This document shows positions 43,728 to 52,225 of a stretch of 64,000 bases of DNA, in pieces. The stretch is from RHKX01 sp963743875 (lineage in GTDB: Bacteria; Actinomycetota; Thermoleophilia; Solirubrobacterales; 70-9), in assembly GCA_963743875.1 (NCBI GenBank), contig CAVURM010000001.1:124001-188000 (forward strand), written 5' to 3'. The notes below the pieces were generated by a model, which was given only the letters and a program-made list of their open reading frames with translations, searched no databases and had not been told where the DNA came from. Each line of letters starts with the position of its first letter. The first letter of the stretch is position 1. The position numbers and the translations under genes were made by a program.

Positions 43728-45163
43728 TGAGTACGGACTCCACCCGCTCGACGGAGCCTCGCCCACTCCATTTCATCGCGATCGGCGGTGCCGGGATGAG
43801 CGGTCTGGCCCTGGTCTGCCGTGCGCTCGGCCACCGCGTCAGTGGCTCCGACCGCGCCGAGTCGGCCTATGTCGATCGGCTCAGGGCGGCGGGCATCGAC
43901 CCGGTGATCGGCCACGACGCCGGCTCCGTTCCCGCCGATTCCGACGTGGTCGTCTCGACTGCAATCCCGCCCGACAACGTCGAGCTGATGCGAGCCGAGG
44001 AGCGCGGGCAGCGGGTCATGCATCGCAGTGAGTTGCTCGCCGAGATCTGTGCGCGAAAGCGGTTGATCGCCGTTGCCGGCGCCCACGGCAAGACCACAAC
44101 GTCGGGAATGATCAGCCACGCGCTGGCCGTCGCCGGAGCCGATCCCGCCTTCCTGCTCGGTGGTGAGCTGCCCGGCGCCGGAGCGGACGGCGGCGCGGCA
44201 AACGCTCGCTGGGGTCGATCGGACTGGGTGATCGCCGAGGCCGACGAGAGCGACGGCAGCTTCCTGAAGCTCAGCCCTGAGGTGGCGGTCGTCACCAATG
44301 TGGAGCTCGATCACCATTCGCACTGGAGTGGGGAGGGGGAGCTGATCGATGCATTCGCCACCTTCTCCGCTCGCGCGGCTGCGGTCGTGCGGCCGGCCGA
44401 GACCCGTCTTGCCGCCCTCGACGGGGCCGGAGCGGTGTTGGGCTTCGCCATCGCCCCTCCGCCGAGTGCTCGCACCGGGGTCGCCGCGGCGCTCCTGGCC
44501 ACCGACCTCACTGCGGTCGAGGGTGGCAGTCGTTTCGTCGTCAGCTCGGCGGCGATCGGCGAGCTCGAGGTCCGGCTGTCGATCCCGGGCCGCCACAACG
44601 TTGCCAATGCGACCGCGGCGATCGGCGCGATGCTGAGCGCGCGCGAGCTGGACCCGGGGTTGCCGGCGATCGCCGAGCTGATTGCGGCGCTGGAGAGCTT
44701 CCCGGGCATGGCTCGTCGGCTGGAGCGCAAGGGGACGCGTTCCGGGGCTGTGATCTACGACGACTACGCCCATCATCCGACCGAGGTGGCGGCATCGCTG
44801 GCGGCGCTTCGGGAGCTCCCGCATCGACGGCTGATAGCGGTCTTTCAGCCCCACCTCTACTCGCGCACTAAGGCGCTGGCCTCCCGTTTCGGCCGGGCGC
44901 TCAGCGCCGCCGACGAGATCGGCGTGCTCGACGTCTACCCGGCCCGCGAGCAACCGGTGGGGCCGTTGGCGGGAGTGAGCGGCCTCGACGTTGCGGAGGC
45001 CGCTGCCGACGCCGCACCCGGCCGTCCGGTCTGGTGGCTCGCCGACCTCGACCGGGCCGAGAGCGTTCTGGCCGACCACCTCGGCGAGGGCGACGTGTTG
45101 GTCACGCTCGGCGCCGGGGACGTGTTCCGACTTGGTGAGCGGCTTGCAGGAGGTGAGGAATGA
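43724..45163 (+). CDS. murC: UDP-MurNAc:L-Ala ligase MurC
   Basis: A 479-residue Mur ligase that adds the first residue, L-alanine. FIAIGGAGMSGLALVCRALG in the UDP-binding domain, ATP site AVAGAHGKTTTSGMISHALA, ADESDGSFLKLSPEVAVVTN, and YDDYAHHPTEVAASLAALRE in the C-terminal domain. Two ATGs (43724 and 43727) are equally possible. The stop overlaps murB (ATGA). Confidence 0.95.
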   Translation: MMSTDSTRSTEPRPLHFIAIGGAGMSGLALVCRALGHRVSGSDRAESAYVDRLRAAGIDPVIGHDAGSVPADSDVVVSTAIPPDNVELMRAEERGQRVMHRSELLAEICARKRLIAVAGAHGKTTTSGMISHALAVAGADPAFLLGGELPGAGADGGAANARWGRSDWVIAEADESDGSFLKLSPEVAVVTNVELDHHSHWSGEGELIDAFATFSARAAAVVRPAETRLAALDGAGAVLGFAIAPPPSARTGVAAALLATDLTAVEGGSRFVVSSAAIGELEVRLSIPGRHNVANATAAIGAMLSARELDPGLPAIAELIAALESFPGMARRLERKGTRSGAVIYDDYAHHPTEVAASLAALRELPHRRLIAVFQPHLYSRTKALASRFGRALSAADEIGVLDVYPAREQPVGPLAGVSGLDVAEAAADAAPGRPVWWLADLDRAESVLADHLGEGDVLVTLGAGDVFRLGERLAGGEE

Positions 45164-46074
45164 GCGCTCCGGAGGCGATCGAGACCGACTTCGACCTGGC
45201 GCGTCTGACGACGGTCAGGGCGGGCGGTCGGGCCGACCTGTTCGCCCGGGTCGGGGGCGAGGATGAGCTGGTCGAGTTGCTCGCCTACGCCGCCGGCATG
45301 GGTTCGGCGGTAGGAGTGGTGGGCTCGGGATCGAACCTTCTCGTATCGGACGATGGATTCAGAGGGCTTGTTCTCAAACTCGACGGTGATCTGGCGCGCA
45401 TCGAGCGCGACGGAGTGCGGCTCCTCTGCGGCGCCGGCGTTCGCTTGCCCTCGGCGGCCGCCAAGTCCGCCGGGTGGGGGCTCACCGGCCTCGAGTTCGG
45501 GGTCAACATCCCGGGAACGGTGGGTGGGGCAGTGCGGATGAACGCCAACGCATACGGGGGCGAACTGGCGCGGACTCTCGACTGGGTTTCGATCTGCACC
45601 GCCGCCGGGGTGGAGCGGAGGACCCCCGATCAGCTCGGCTTCTCCTACCGGCACTCCAACCTGGGCGACGCCGAGGTGGTCTCTCGGGCGCAGTTCGCCC
45701 TGGCCCCGGCCGACCCGGAGGCCGTCAAGGCGACGCTGGCGGAGATGCGGGCGAGGCGGCGCGAGGCGCAGCCCTCGGGGATCAAGACTTTCGGATCGAC
45801 GTTCAAGAACCCCGACGACGAGCGCGCGGGCGGGAGGTCTTCGGGACAGCTGCTCGACGCGGCTGGCTGTCGCGGACTGCGGGTGGGGGGCGCGAGCTTC
45901 TCCGCCAAGCACGCGAACTTCGTCGAGAACGACGGCACCGCGACGACCGCCGACATACTCGAGCTGATGGCGGAGGGCCGACGCCGGGTTCATGAGCTGA
46001 CCGGCGTCGAGCTCGAGCCGGAGGTTCAGGTGCTCGGCGAGGTCGAGTGGCCGGCTGGATGGGATCTGGGCTGA
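45160..46074 (+). CDS. murB: UDP-N-acetylenolpyruvoylglucosamine reductase MurB
   Basis: A 304-residue FAD enzyme that makes UDP-MurNAc with NADPH. FAD-binding blocks are VVGSGSNLLVSDDGFRGLVL and GLEFGVNIPGTVGGAVRMNA; active-site blocks are FSYRHSNLG, QPSGIKTFGSTFKNP (catalytic Ser in GSTFKNP) and KHANFVENDGTATTADI. This is the shorter class without the type I insert. It ends TGATG, the ATG of ftsQ. Confidence 0.95.
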   Translation: MSAPEAIETDFDLARLTTVRAGGRADLFARVGGEDELVELLAYAAGMGSAVGVVGSGSNLLVSDDGFRGLVLKLDGDLARIERDGVRLLCGAGVRLPSAAAKSAGWGLTGLEFGVNIPGTVGGAVRMNANAYGGELARTLDWVSICTAAGVERRTPDQLGFSYRHSNLGDAEVVSRAQFALAPADPEAVKATLAEMRARRREAQPSGIKTFGSTFKNPDDERAGGRSSGQLLDAAGCRGLRVGGASFSAKHANFVENDGTATTADILELMAEGRRRVHELTGVELEPEVQVLGEVEWPAGWDLG

Positions 46075-46875
46075 TGGCCGCTCGAGCGATGAAGGGTCCG
46101 ATGCGAAGGCGTATCAGTGGCAGCTCCAAGTCGGGTTCCACCCGCTCCAAGCCGTCTCGCTCGAGGGCGGCAACACCCTCCCGTTGGCCGGACTTGGCGA
46201 CGATCGGATCGGTCGTCCGCCGTGCTGGTGCTGGGCGCCCTGTTCGCCGGCTACATGCTCTGGTTCCGGGACTCCTCACTGGTCGCGGTCGAGCGGGTCG
46301 AGGTGACGGGGGCCGACCTCTCGCCGGAGGTGGAGGCGCAGTTGAGCGAGGCTGGGGTCGGCCTGAGCACGCTTCACCTCGATCGCTCGGCGCTCGATGG
46401 GGCCGTCGCCGACGACCCGTCGGTGGTCGCGCTCAAGATCGACACGGACTTTCCCCACGGACTGACGGTCGACGTCGAGAGCAGGACGCCGGCCGGATGG
46501 CTGGATGCCGATGGCGGAGCGCTGATCGCCGCCGACGGCATCGTGCTCGCCACCGATGTGGAGCGACCCGAGGGCCTCCCCGCGATCGATGTCGATGCTT
46601 CGAGCCTGGCCGACCGCGCCGAGGGCGAAGCCCTGGCGGCCGCCAGGGTGCTGGGAGCCGCCCCGGGACCGCTTCAGCCCCAGGTCGACAACGCGCGGAT
46701 CGACCGTGAGCACGGGGTGGTCGTCGAGGTCACCGGCGGGATCGACCTGCGGTTCGGGGCGCCGCTGAATGCCGACAAGAAGTGGCGGGCCGCGAGCGCC
46801 GTCTTGGCCGACCCGGGCCTGACCAGCGCGACCTATATCGACCTGTCGGTGCCCTCCAGACCAGTGGTCGGATAG
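46074..46875 (+). CDS. ftsQ: Divisome protein FtsQ (POTRA), apparent frameshift in its N-terminal tail
   Basis: A bitopic divisome scaffold. From about 46205 the frame reads the membrane helix (SAVLVLGALFAGYMLWF), then the POTRA start SLVAVERVEVTGADLSPEVE and FtsQ domain to PSRPVVG. That frame also has a GTG at 46117, but its first 30 codons have AT-rich third positions. In the other frame, the ATG at 46074 overlapping the murB stop starts a basic tail (MAARAMKGPMRRRISGSSKS) with good GC third positions up to about 46195. One surplus G near GATCGGATCGG joins the two frames. The gene is essential, so an insertion error is more likely than a real lesion. Confidence 0.82.
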
Positions 46876-47080
46876 AGGATCCGAAACCCTCGATCCGACC
46901 ATGAGGGATGGGAAAGTCTCAACCCGCGCTTGAGACAGCGATCTTGCAGAGCGACTAGGGTGACGTTGACACGTACCCACTTGTGACTTACTTTTGCTGG
47001 GGTTTGCGGGCAAGGAGCGCGCAAACTCTCAACTATCACTCAAGCTCCGGACGGAACAGAGAAAGGCGTGTGAAGCTCAG

Positions 47081-48163
47081 ATGGAGGCTTCCAGTTACCT
47101 GGCGGTGATCAAGGTAGTCGGCGCGGGAGGCGGCGGCACCAACGCGGTGTCCCGCATGGTCGACGCCGGCCTGAAGGGCGTCGAGTTCCTCGCCGTCAAC
47201 ACCGATGCCCAGGCTCTGCGTTCGAGCGAGGCCGACGTCAAGCTCGCGATCGGACAGGAGCTGACAAGAGGACTTGGAGCCGGAGGTCAGCCCGAGGTCG
47301 GCGCCGGCGCCGCGGCCGAGAGCCGCGACGACATCAAGGAGGCGCTGAAGGGCGCCGACATGGTCTTCGTCACCGCCGGCGAGGGTGGCGGTACCGGGAC
47401 CGGTGCGGCACCCGTGATCGCCGAGATCGCCAAGCAGGAGATCGGCGCGCTCACCGTCGGCGTCGTCACCAAGCCGTTCGAGTTCGAGGGTGCCCGCCGC
47501 ATGCAACAGGCCCTCGATGGGATCGAGAAGCTCCGCAACGAGGTCGACACGCTGATCATCGTCCCGAACGAGAAGCTGCTCAACATCGTCGAACGGCGCG
47601 AGCCGATCAGCGAGGCGTTCCGCAAGGCCGACGACATCCTGCGCCAGGGCGTTCAGGGGATCACCGACCTGATCACGGTTCCCGGCCTGATCAACCTCGA
47701 CTTCGCCGACGTCCGGGCGATCATGTCCGACGCCGGCTCCGCGCTGATGGGCATCGGTACCTCCTCCGGCGAGAGCCGCGCGGGTGAGGCTGCCAAGGAG
47801 GCGATCTCCTCACCGCTGCTCGAATCGGCGATCGACGGTGCGACGGGCATGTTGCTGAACATCACCGGCGGCGAGGACATGGGCCTCTTCGAGGTCAACG
47901 AGGCCGCCGAGGTCGTCAGCAGCACCGCAGACAAGGGGGCGAACATCATCTTCGGCGCCGTCGTCGACAACACGATGGGCGACGAGCTCCGCGTCACGGT
48001 CATCGCCACCGGGTTCGAGGGCTTCGAGCTACTGGCCCGTCGTCCGGCGGAGGTTCGCCGCCGCAGCCGGCGCCGCGGTGTCCAGCCGCCGAGCGATCGC
48101 GAGATCAGATCACTCGAGGTCTCCGACGACGACATCGACATTCCGCCCTTCCTCAGGGACTAA
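47081..48163 (+). CDS. ftsZ: Cell division protein FtsZ
   Basis: A 360-residue tubulin-like GTPase forming the Z ring. GTP-binding blocks: KVVGAGGGGTNAVSRMVDAG, the tubulin signature AGEGGGTGTGAAPVIAEIAK, VDTLIIVPNEKLLNIVERRE, and the T7 loop NLDFADVRAIMSDAGSALMG. The C-terminal peptide DIDIPPFLRD is the conserved docking tail. ATG 47081 is chosen; the in-frame extension to 46994 is not conserved-looking. The 205-base gap ahead probably carries its own promoter, a TTGACA at 46966-46971 being one candidate -35 box. Confidence 0.96.
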   Translation: MEASSYLAVIKVVGAGGGGTNAVSRMVDAGLKGVEFLAVNTDAQALRSSEADVKLAIGQELTRGLGAGGQPEVGAGAAAESRDDIKEALKGADMVFVTAGEGGGTGTGAAPVIAEIAKQEIGALTVGVVTKPFEFEGARRMQQALDGIEKLRNEVDTLIIVPNEKLLNIVERREPISEAFRKADDILRQGVQGITDLITVPGLINLDFADVRAIMSDAGSALMGIGTSSGESRAGEAAKEAISSPLLESAIDGATGMLLNITGGEDMGLFEVNEAAEVVSSTADKGANIIFGAVVDNTMGDELRVTVIATGFEGFELLARRPAEVRRRSRRRGVQPPSDREIRSLEVSDDDIDIPPFLRD

Positions 48164-48237
48164 GGGGCGTTCGCTGGGGGGTTCGGTTGGGGGGTTGCGT
48201 TGGGCGCGGCCTGCCGAGGGAACCCGGTGGTGGGTGC

Positions 48238-48335
48238 GGCCTGCCGAGCGACCCGCCGGCCGGTGAGAGTCGGTTGGGCTGAGGAAGGGAGGACTTGGCA
48301 GGTTGGCCACCGTTCACCCGCCTGCCGAGGGGCCT
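48238..48335. repeat. Dispersed intergenic repeat, copy 1 (after ftsZ)
   Basis: A stretch of about 98 bases that recurs at 53744-53840 with roughly 80 percent identity by eye. Shared blocks include GGCCTRCCGAG, AGTCGGTT, GGGCTG, and CCGTTCACCCGCCTRCCG. The two copies lie downstream of ftsZ and of gcvH in the same orientation. The 401-base gap 48164-48564 shows no gene; it also has further GGCCTGCCGAG units (from 48209) and G-rich runs. Confidence 0.75.
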
Positions 48336-48564
48336 TGTTGGGGTGAGGTCGGTGTCTGCCACCTATGGCGTGGGTTTCTACGACTTCGACCTTGCGGAAC
48401 CCTCTCAGCCGGAGCGCTCAGGGTCCATCTTCGTGGAATCCCCATCCGCGGGTGGCGCGGGCGCGGATCGACACCCGAGCGTCAGCGAGCGGTGCGATCC
48501 ACCCCGCGACAGGACCCGCGGTCTGGCGGCTTCCGCCGGGAACGGCCGCCGGGGCGAGAACCGC

Positions 48565-49635
48565 CTAGGTGAGGGCCAGCACCAGTTCCCTGATCGCATT
48601 TGGGTAGCGATAGGTCAGGCCGCCGTGGCGGCCGTCGAAGAGGTCCAGGGAGTGCTCGACCCCGAGCTTCTCGAGCTCGCGTGAGAAGGCCTGGGCGCCG
48701 AGATCGAGGTAGTACTCGTCCCCCAGCCCGGCATCGAGGTAGATCCTGCGCATGGATCTCAGTGCGTCGGCGTGGCGGGGGGCCATGACGACCGGGTCGT
48801 GGTCGAGCCAGAGCTGCCAGACGTTTTCGATGAGACGGCCGCTCTCGAGGTCGAAGGGCAGCAAGGCTTTGCCGGGCCGGCTCGGGTCGGGGGAGTAGCA
48901 GGCCGCGTAGCCGTACATCTCCAGCGGCCCTCCGTGGCGGTCCCAGTCGAAGGGGTCCTCTTCGGGGAGGCGATCGAAGAAGACGTCGTAGGAGCAGTCG
49001 AAGTGCTCCCTGAGCACCCGGACGGCGCCGGCGATGCTCGGCGGCATCGAGATCTCGAACAGGGCGTCGCCGGCGTGGGATGCGAGGGCTGAGAAGACCT
49101 CCGGCCGCATCATCGGGACGACCATGGCCCCGTAGCCCCCGGAGGACTTCCCCGTGATGCCGCGGTGGTCGCGGTCGGCAGCGGTCGGATAGCGCTCGTC
49201 GACGAATGGGACGATCTCGTCGCACAGGTAGGACTGATAGGGCCCGGTGCCGGTCGAGTCGAGAAACTGCGACCCGCCGTAGGAGGTCCAGCAGTCGACC
49301 ATGACCACGATCGCGTCCGGGCACTCCGGGGAGGCCAGCATCGCGTCCATGCGCTCGATGAAGGTCGGTTCGAAGGCGCCGCGCCCGGTCCACATGTCGA
49401 GCTGACCGGTGTAGCCCTGGATCACGTAGACGGAGGGGAGCTCACGGGGATGGTCGAGCTCGACGCCGGGCGGCCGGAGGACGTAGAGCGGTCGCCTCAC
49501 GGGGTCGGAGAGCGGATTGCCGGCAAGTAGTTCGGACTCGACCACGAGCCGGTCGAGGGTGCCGGAAAGGGGTCGACTCCAGGGTCGCCCGAGCAGATCC
49601 TCGTCCTCCGCCGTCGATTCGTGGAGCAGTTTCAT
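48565..49635 (-). CDS. Alpha/beta-hydrolase esterase (esterase D / antigen 85-like fold)
   Basis: A 356-residue esterase-family protein. The nucleophile elbow is GITGKSSGGYGAMV (Ser in KSSGG). Flanking markers are VIQGYTGQLDMWTGR near the oxyanion-hole strand, a long acidic insert with PEEDPFDWDRHGGPLEMYGY, and a late His in DLFDGRHGGLTYRYP. No signal peptide is seen at the ATG 49635. Substrates of this group range from S-formylglutathione to siderophore or mycolyl esters, so it cannot be assigned. It converges with ftsZ across the repeat region. Confidence 0.75.
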   Translation of the reverse strand: MKLLHESTAEDEDLLGRPWSRPLSGTLDRLVVESELLAGNPLSDPVRRPLYVLRPPGVELDHPRELPSVYVIQGYTGQLDMWTGRGAFEPTFIERMDAMLASPECPDAIVVMVDCWTSYGGSQFLDSTGTGPYQSYLCDEIVPFVDERYPTAADRDHRGITGKSSGGYGAMVVPMMRPEVFSALASHAGDALFEISMPPSIAGAVRVLREHFDCSYDVFFDRLPEEDPFDWDRHGGPLEMYGYAACYSPDPSRPGKALLPFDLESGRLIENVWQLWLDHDPVVMAPRHADALRSMRRIYLDAGLGDEYYLDLGAQAFSRELEKLGVEHSLDLFDGRHGGLTYRYPNAIRELVLALT

Positions 49636-49720
49636 CCCCTCGCACACTAGCCCGAGACGAAGGAACGGAGGCCGAGCGCGTGGCCCGACCTCCGTTCTGG
49701 TCACCCCGCTGGGATTCAGC

Positions 49721-50761
49721 TCAGGTGGTCTCCGCCGTGGTCACCGTCGTTCCGAGGACGAGCCCGCCGGTGAACGCCGAGGTGCCGAATGCGCCGTTGA
49801 GGGCGTCCGCGGCTCCGGGAGTCAGCGCGGCGCTGACGTTGGCGAGGGTGATCGTCCCACCCTTGCTGACGCCGGCGTCAAGTCCGGACAGATCCAGATC
49901 AAGGATCGAGACCCGATCGGGACCGAGCAGTGCGGTCAGATCCGGCGCGTCGTCGATCTGGATGTTGAACTCGGTCAGCTCGACCGTCGTCGACCCGTCG
50001 GTCAGCGAGATCCCGCCGCTGTGCTTGATCTTGCCGGCGAACGTGGTGGCGTTGACCTTGCCGCCCGTGATCGGGAACGCCAGCGAACCGTCGGGGTTGG
50101 CCGACGCCGGATCGATCGGAGCCGCGCTGATGCCGAGGCTTGTCAGTGCGGCCGCGGCCCCGGGGTCGAGCGTCAACGCGGTGTCGCCGCCGGTCGTCCT
50201 GACGGACTCGGGCTTGACGAGCGTCGTCGTCTTGCCGATCGGGATCCCGCGCTTGAACAGGTTCACGCCGAAGGTCGCGTTGAGCGCCTCAGCCGCCGCC
50301 CTGGTGAGCGATCCCTTGACGCCGGACAGCTTCGTGTCCAGCCCCTGACGAGCGATCTTCGCCTTGCTCGGGTCCAGCTTCAGCAGCGGAACCCGAGCCG
50401 CGCCGACCTTTGCCGTCAGCTTGTTCTTGCCGAGCTCGATCACGAACGACTTGGCCGACAGCGACTGGCCGCCCGCCTCGAACTTGAGCCCGCCGCTGTG
50501 CTTGATCGAGCCCTTGGCGCCGCTGCTGGAGATCTCGCCGCCAGTGACCGGGAAGTCGATCGATCCGCCCTTGACCTTGGCGGGATTCAGCGGCTTGACG
50601 GAAACGCCGTTGGCCGCCAGCACCTTGGCGGTTCCGCCGTCCAGCTTCAGCGATGTGTTGCCGCCGGCGATCGGGTTGTGTGCCTCTGCGGCTGCCGGGA
50701 GCACGGCGAGGGCCACCAGTGCCGTCAGGCCCGTGATCCCATGTTTGAGTCTGGTCTTCAT
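49721..50761 (-). CDS. Secreted two-repeat protein, HtaA-like
   Basis: A 346-residue exported protein: signal peptide TALVALAVLPAAAEA, then two copies of a module of about 165 residues. Module 1 has GGSIDFPVTGGEISSSGAKG, then IKHSGGLKFEAGG and LKLDPSKAKIARQGL. Module 2 has DGSLAFPITGGKVNATTFAG, IKHSGGISLTDGS and LDLDLSGLDAGVSKG. Each ends with ALN..FG....F..G. This resembles actinobacterial proteins annotated as HtaA (haem-transport-associated) domain proteins, but no haem ligand is evident. It is divergent from an ECF sigma factor, which may control it. The start MKTRLKHG at 50761 is chosen over 50803. Confidence 0.65.
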   Translation of the reverse strand: MKTRLKHGITGLTALVALAVLPAAAEAHNPIAGGNTSLKLDGGTAKVLAANGVSVKPLNPAKVKGGSIDFPVTGGEISSSGAKGSIKHSGGLKFEAGGQSLSAKSFVIELGKNKLTAKVGAARVPLLKLDPSKAKIARQGLDTKLSGVKGSLTRAAAEALNATFGVNLFKRGIPIGKTTTLVKPESVRTTGGDTALTLDPGAAAALTSLGISAAPIDPASANPDGSLAFPITGGKVNATTFAGKIKHSGGISLTDGSTTVELTEFNIQIDDAPDLTALLGPDRVSILDLDLSGLDAGVSKGGTITLANVSAALTPGAADALNGAFGTSAFTGGLVLGTTVTTAETT

Positions 50762-50878
50762 CGGTTCGATTACCTCCGTCGTCGGTTTGATCCTTTCCCA
50801 CATCTACGAGCGGACCCGCGATGTCGGTTGGAAACCTCGAAACGCCGACGAACCCGATGCGCAAAGATCCACCGGGAC

Positions 50879-51433
50879 ATGGTCATGGAGCGCCGGCAGA
50901 GCACCGTTGCGGAGCACCAGCTCGCGGATCGGCTTGCCCGCGGCGACGCCGAGGCGATGCGCGACGTCTACGAGCGCTTCGGCGGCGCGACCTTCGGCTT
51001 CCTGCTGCGCACGCTCCGAGATCGGCCGACGGCCGAGGACGTCCAACAGCAGGTCTACCTCGACGTCTGGCGCGCCGCTTCCAGCTACGACTCGACCCGG
51101 GCGGGACTGTTGACGTGGATCATGTCGATCGCTCGCAACCGGGCGATCGATCACAAGCGCCGCCGGATCCCGGTCCCCAGCGGCGACCTCCTGGCCGAGG
51201 AGAGAGAGGATGCTGCGATCGACACCGCTGAGACCCTCGCCGAGCGCTGGCGGATCTCGGGGCTGCTGGGTCGACTGCACCCTGAGGAGCGCGAGGTGCT
51301 TCGGCTTCGCTTCTACGAGGATCTGACCCAGCGTGAGATCTCGAATCGGATGGGGATGCCGCTCGGCACGGTCAAGATGAGGATGGTCGGCGGCCTCGGC
51401 CGTCTGCGAGAGTTGATTGGGGATGCCCGATGA
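50879..51433 (+). CDS. ECF sigma factor (SigK-like)
   Basis: A 184-residue group IV sigma factor. Region 2 includes YERFGGATFGFLLRTLRDRP, TAEDVQQQVYLDVWRAASSY and LLTWIMSIARNRAIDHKRRR; region 4 is LHPEEREVLRLRFYEDLTQR followed by EISNRMGMPLGTVKMRM. The ATG at 50879 (or 50885) is the likely start; the much longer upstream open frame is antisense to the HtaA-like gene. The stop overlaps the anti-sigma start (ATGA). It probably transcribes its own operon and perhaps the divergent secreted protein. Confidence 0.88.
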   Translation: MVMERRQSTVAEHQLADRLARGDAEAMRDVYERFGGATFGFLLRTLRDRPTAEDVQQQVYLDVWRAASSYDSTRAGLLTWIMSIARNRAIDHKRRRIPVPSGDLLAEEREDAAIDTAETLAERWRISGLLGRLHPEEREVLRLRFYEDLTQREISNRMGMPLGTVKMRMVGGLGRLRELIGDAR

Positions 51434-52182
51434 CCGGTGACATGGAAAGACGGAGCGGGCGCGAGCCGATCGAGTACCTGCTCGACGACCTCACCGACGA
51501 GCAGCGAGCCTCCTTCGAGGCTCGCCTGCGGGAGGACCCTGACCTGCGCGAGGAGGTCTCCGACGTCGAGTCGCTGGTCGCCGCCCTCCGCAGCCTGCCC
51601 GAGGATTCCTGGTCCCCGGAGGAGCCGCCGCCGCTGGCGCTGCCGATCAACGGCCGGGACCCGCGAGCCGATGCGCCATCCGCCGACCCTCCTCGACCGG
51701 AAGGGCGCCGGCCCCGGTTCGCCGGGTGGCGGGTGCCCGCCTTCGCCGGCGGTGCGCTGGCCGTGCTGTTCGTCGGGCTTGCGATCGGATCACAGCTGGG
51801 TGACGATGGGTCCACGGCGCCTCGGTCCTCTCCCCAGCAGATCCTGTCGAGCAGCGAGCTACGGCCCGCGGGTAGGGCCGGGACCGGTTCGCGAGGCACG
51901 GCGGAGGTGGTCGCCGGGGTCGAGGGGGAGCAAAGCCTCGCCGTCTCCGTCGCCGACCTGCCGGCAACGGCCCCCGGACGCTATTACGAGCTCTGGCTGA
52001 TGAGCGGCGGCGGCAAGCTGATCTCGCTCGGCGGCTTCAAGGTCGGCGCGGCGGGCGGACGCAACGTGGAGGTTCCGTTGCCTGTCGATCCCGCCGACTA
52101 CAGGCTGATCGACATCTCGCTCGAGCGGGCGAACGGGGACCCCGGACACTCCGCCGTCTCGCTGCTCCGCGGGCCGGTATAG
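51430..52182 (+). CDS. Anti-sigma factor, RskA family
   Basis: A 250-residue single-pass membrane protein. The cytosolic N-terminus (IEYLLDDLTDEQRASFEARL) is the sigma-binding region and lacks the HxxxCxxC zinc motif. One membrane helix (FAGGALAVLFVGLAIGSQL) follows a Pro-rich linker. The outer domain matches the RskA C-terminus: ATAPGRYYELWLMSGGGKLI, then VEVPLPVDPADYRLIDISLE. Release of the sigma factor probably needs regulated proteolysis. Confidence 0.85.
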   Translation: MTGDMERRSGREPIEYLLDDLTDEQRASFEARLREDPDLREEVSDVESLVAALRSLPEDSWSPEEPPPLALPINGRDPRADAPSADPPRPEGRRPRFAGWRVPAFAGGALAVLFVGLAIGSQLGDDGSTAPRSSPQQILSSSELRPAGRAGTGSRGTAEVVAGVEGEQSLAVSVADLPATAPGRYYELWLMSGGGKLISLGGFKVGAAGGRNVEVPLPVDPADYRLIDISLERANGDPGHSAVSLLRGPV

Positions 52183-52225
52183 ACGCTCCGCCCGGCGCGG
52201 TCCGACCCCCGATAGCCTGCAATTC

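Noticed and set aside
49517..50878. A 638-residue protein ending in the sigma factor
   Set aside because: The first 450 residues are antisense to the HtaA-like gene and have shadow composition; the sigma fold begins at the ATG at 50879.
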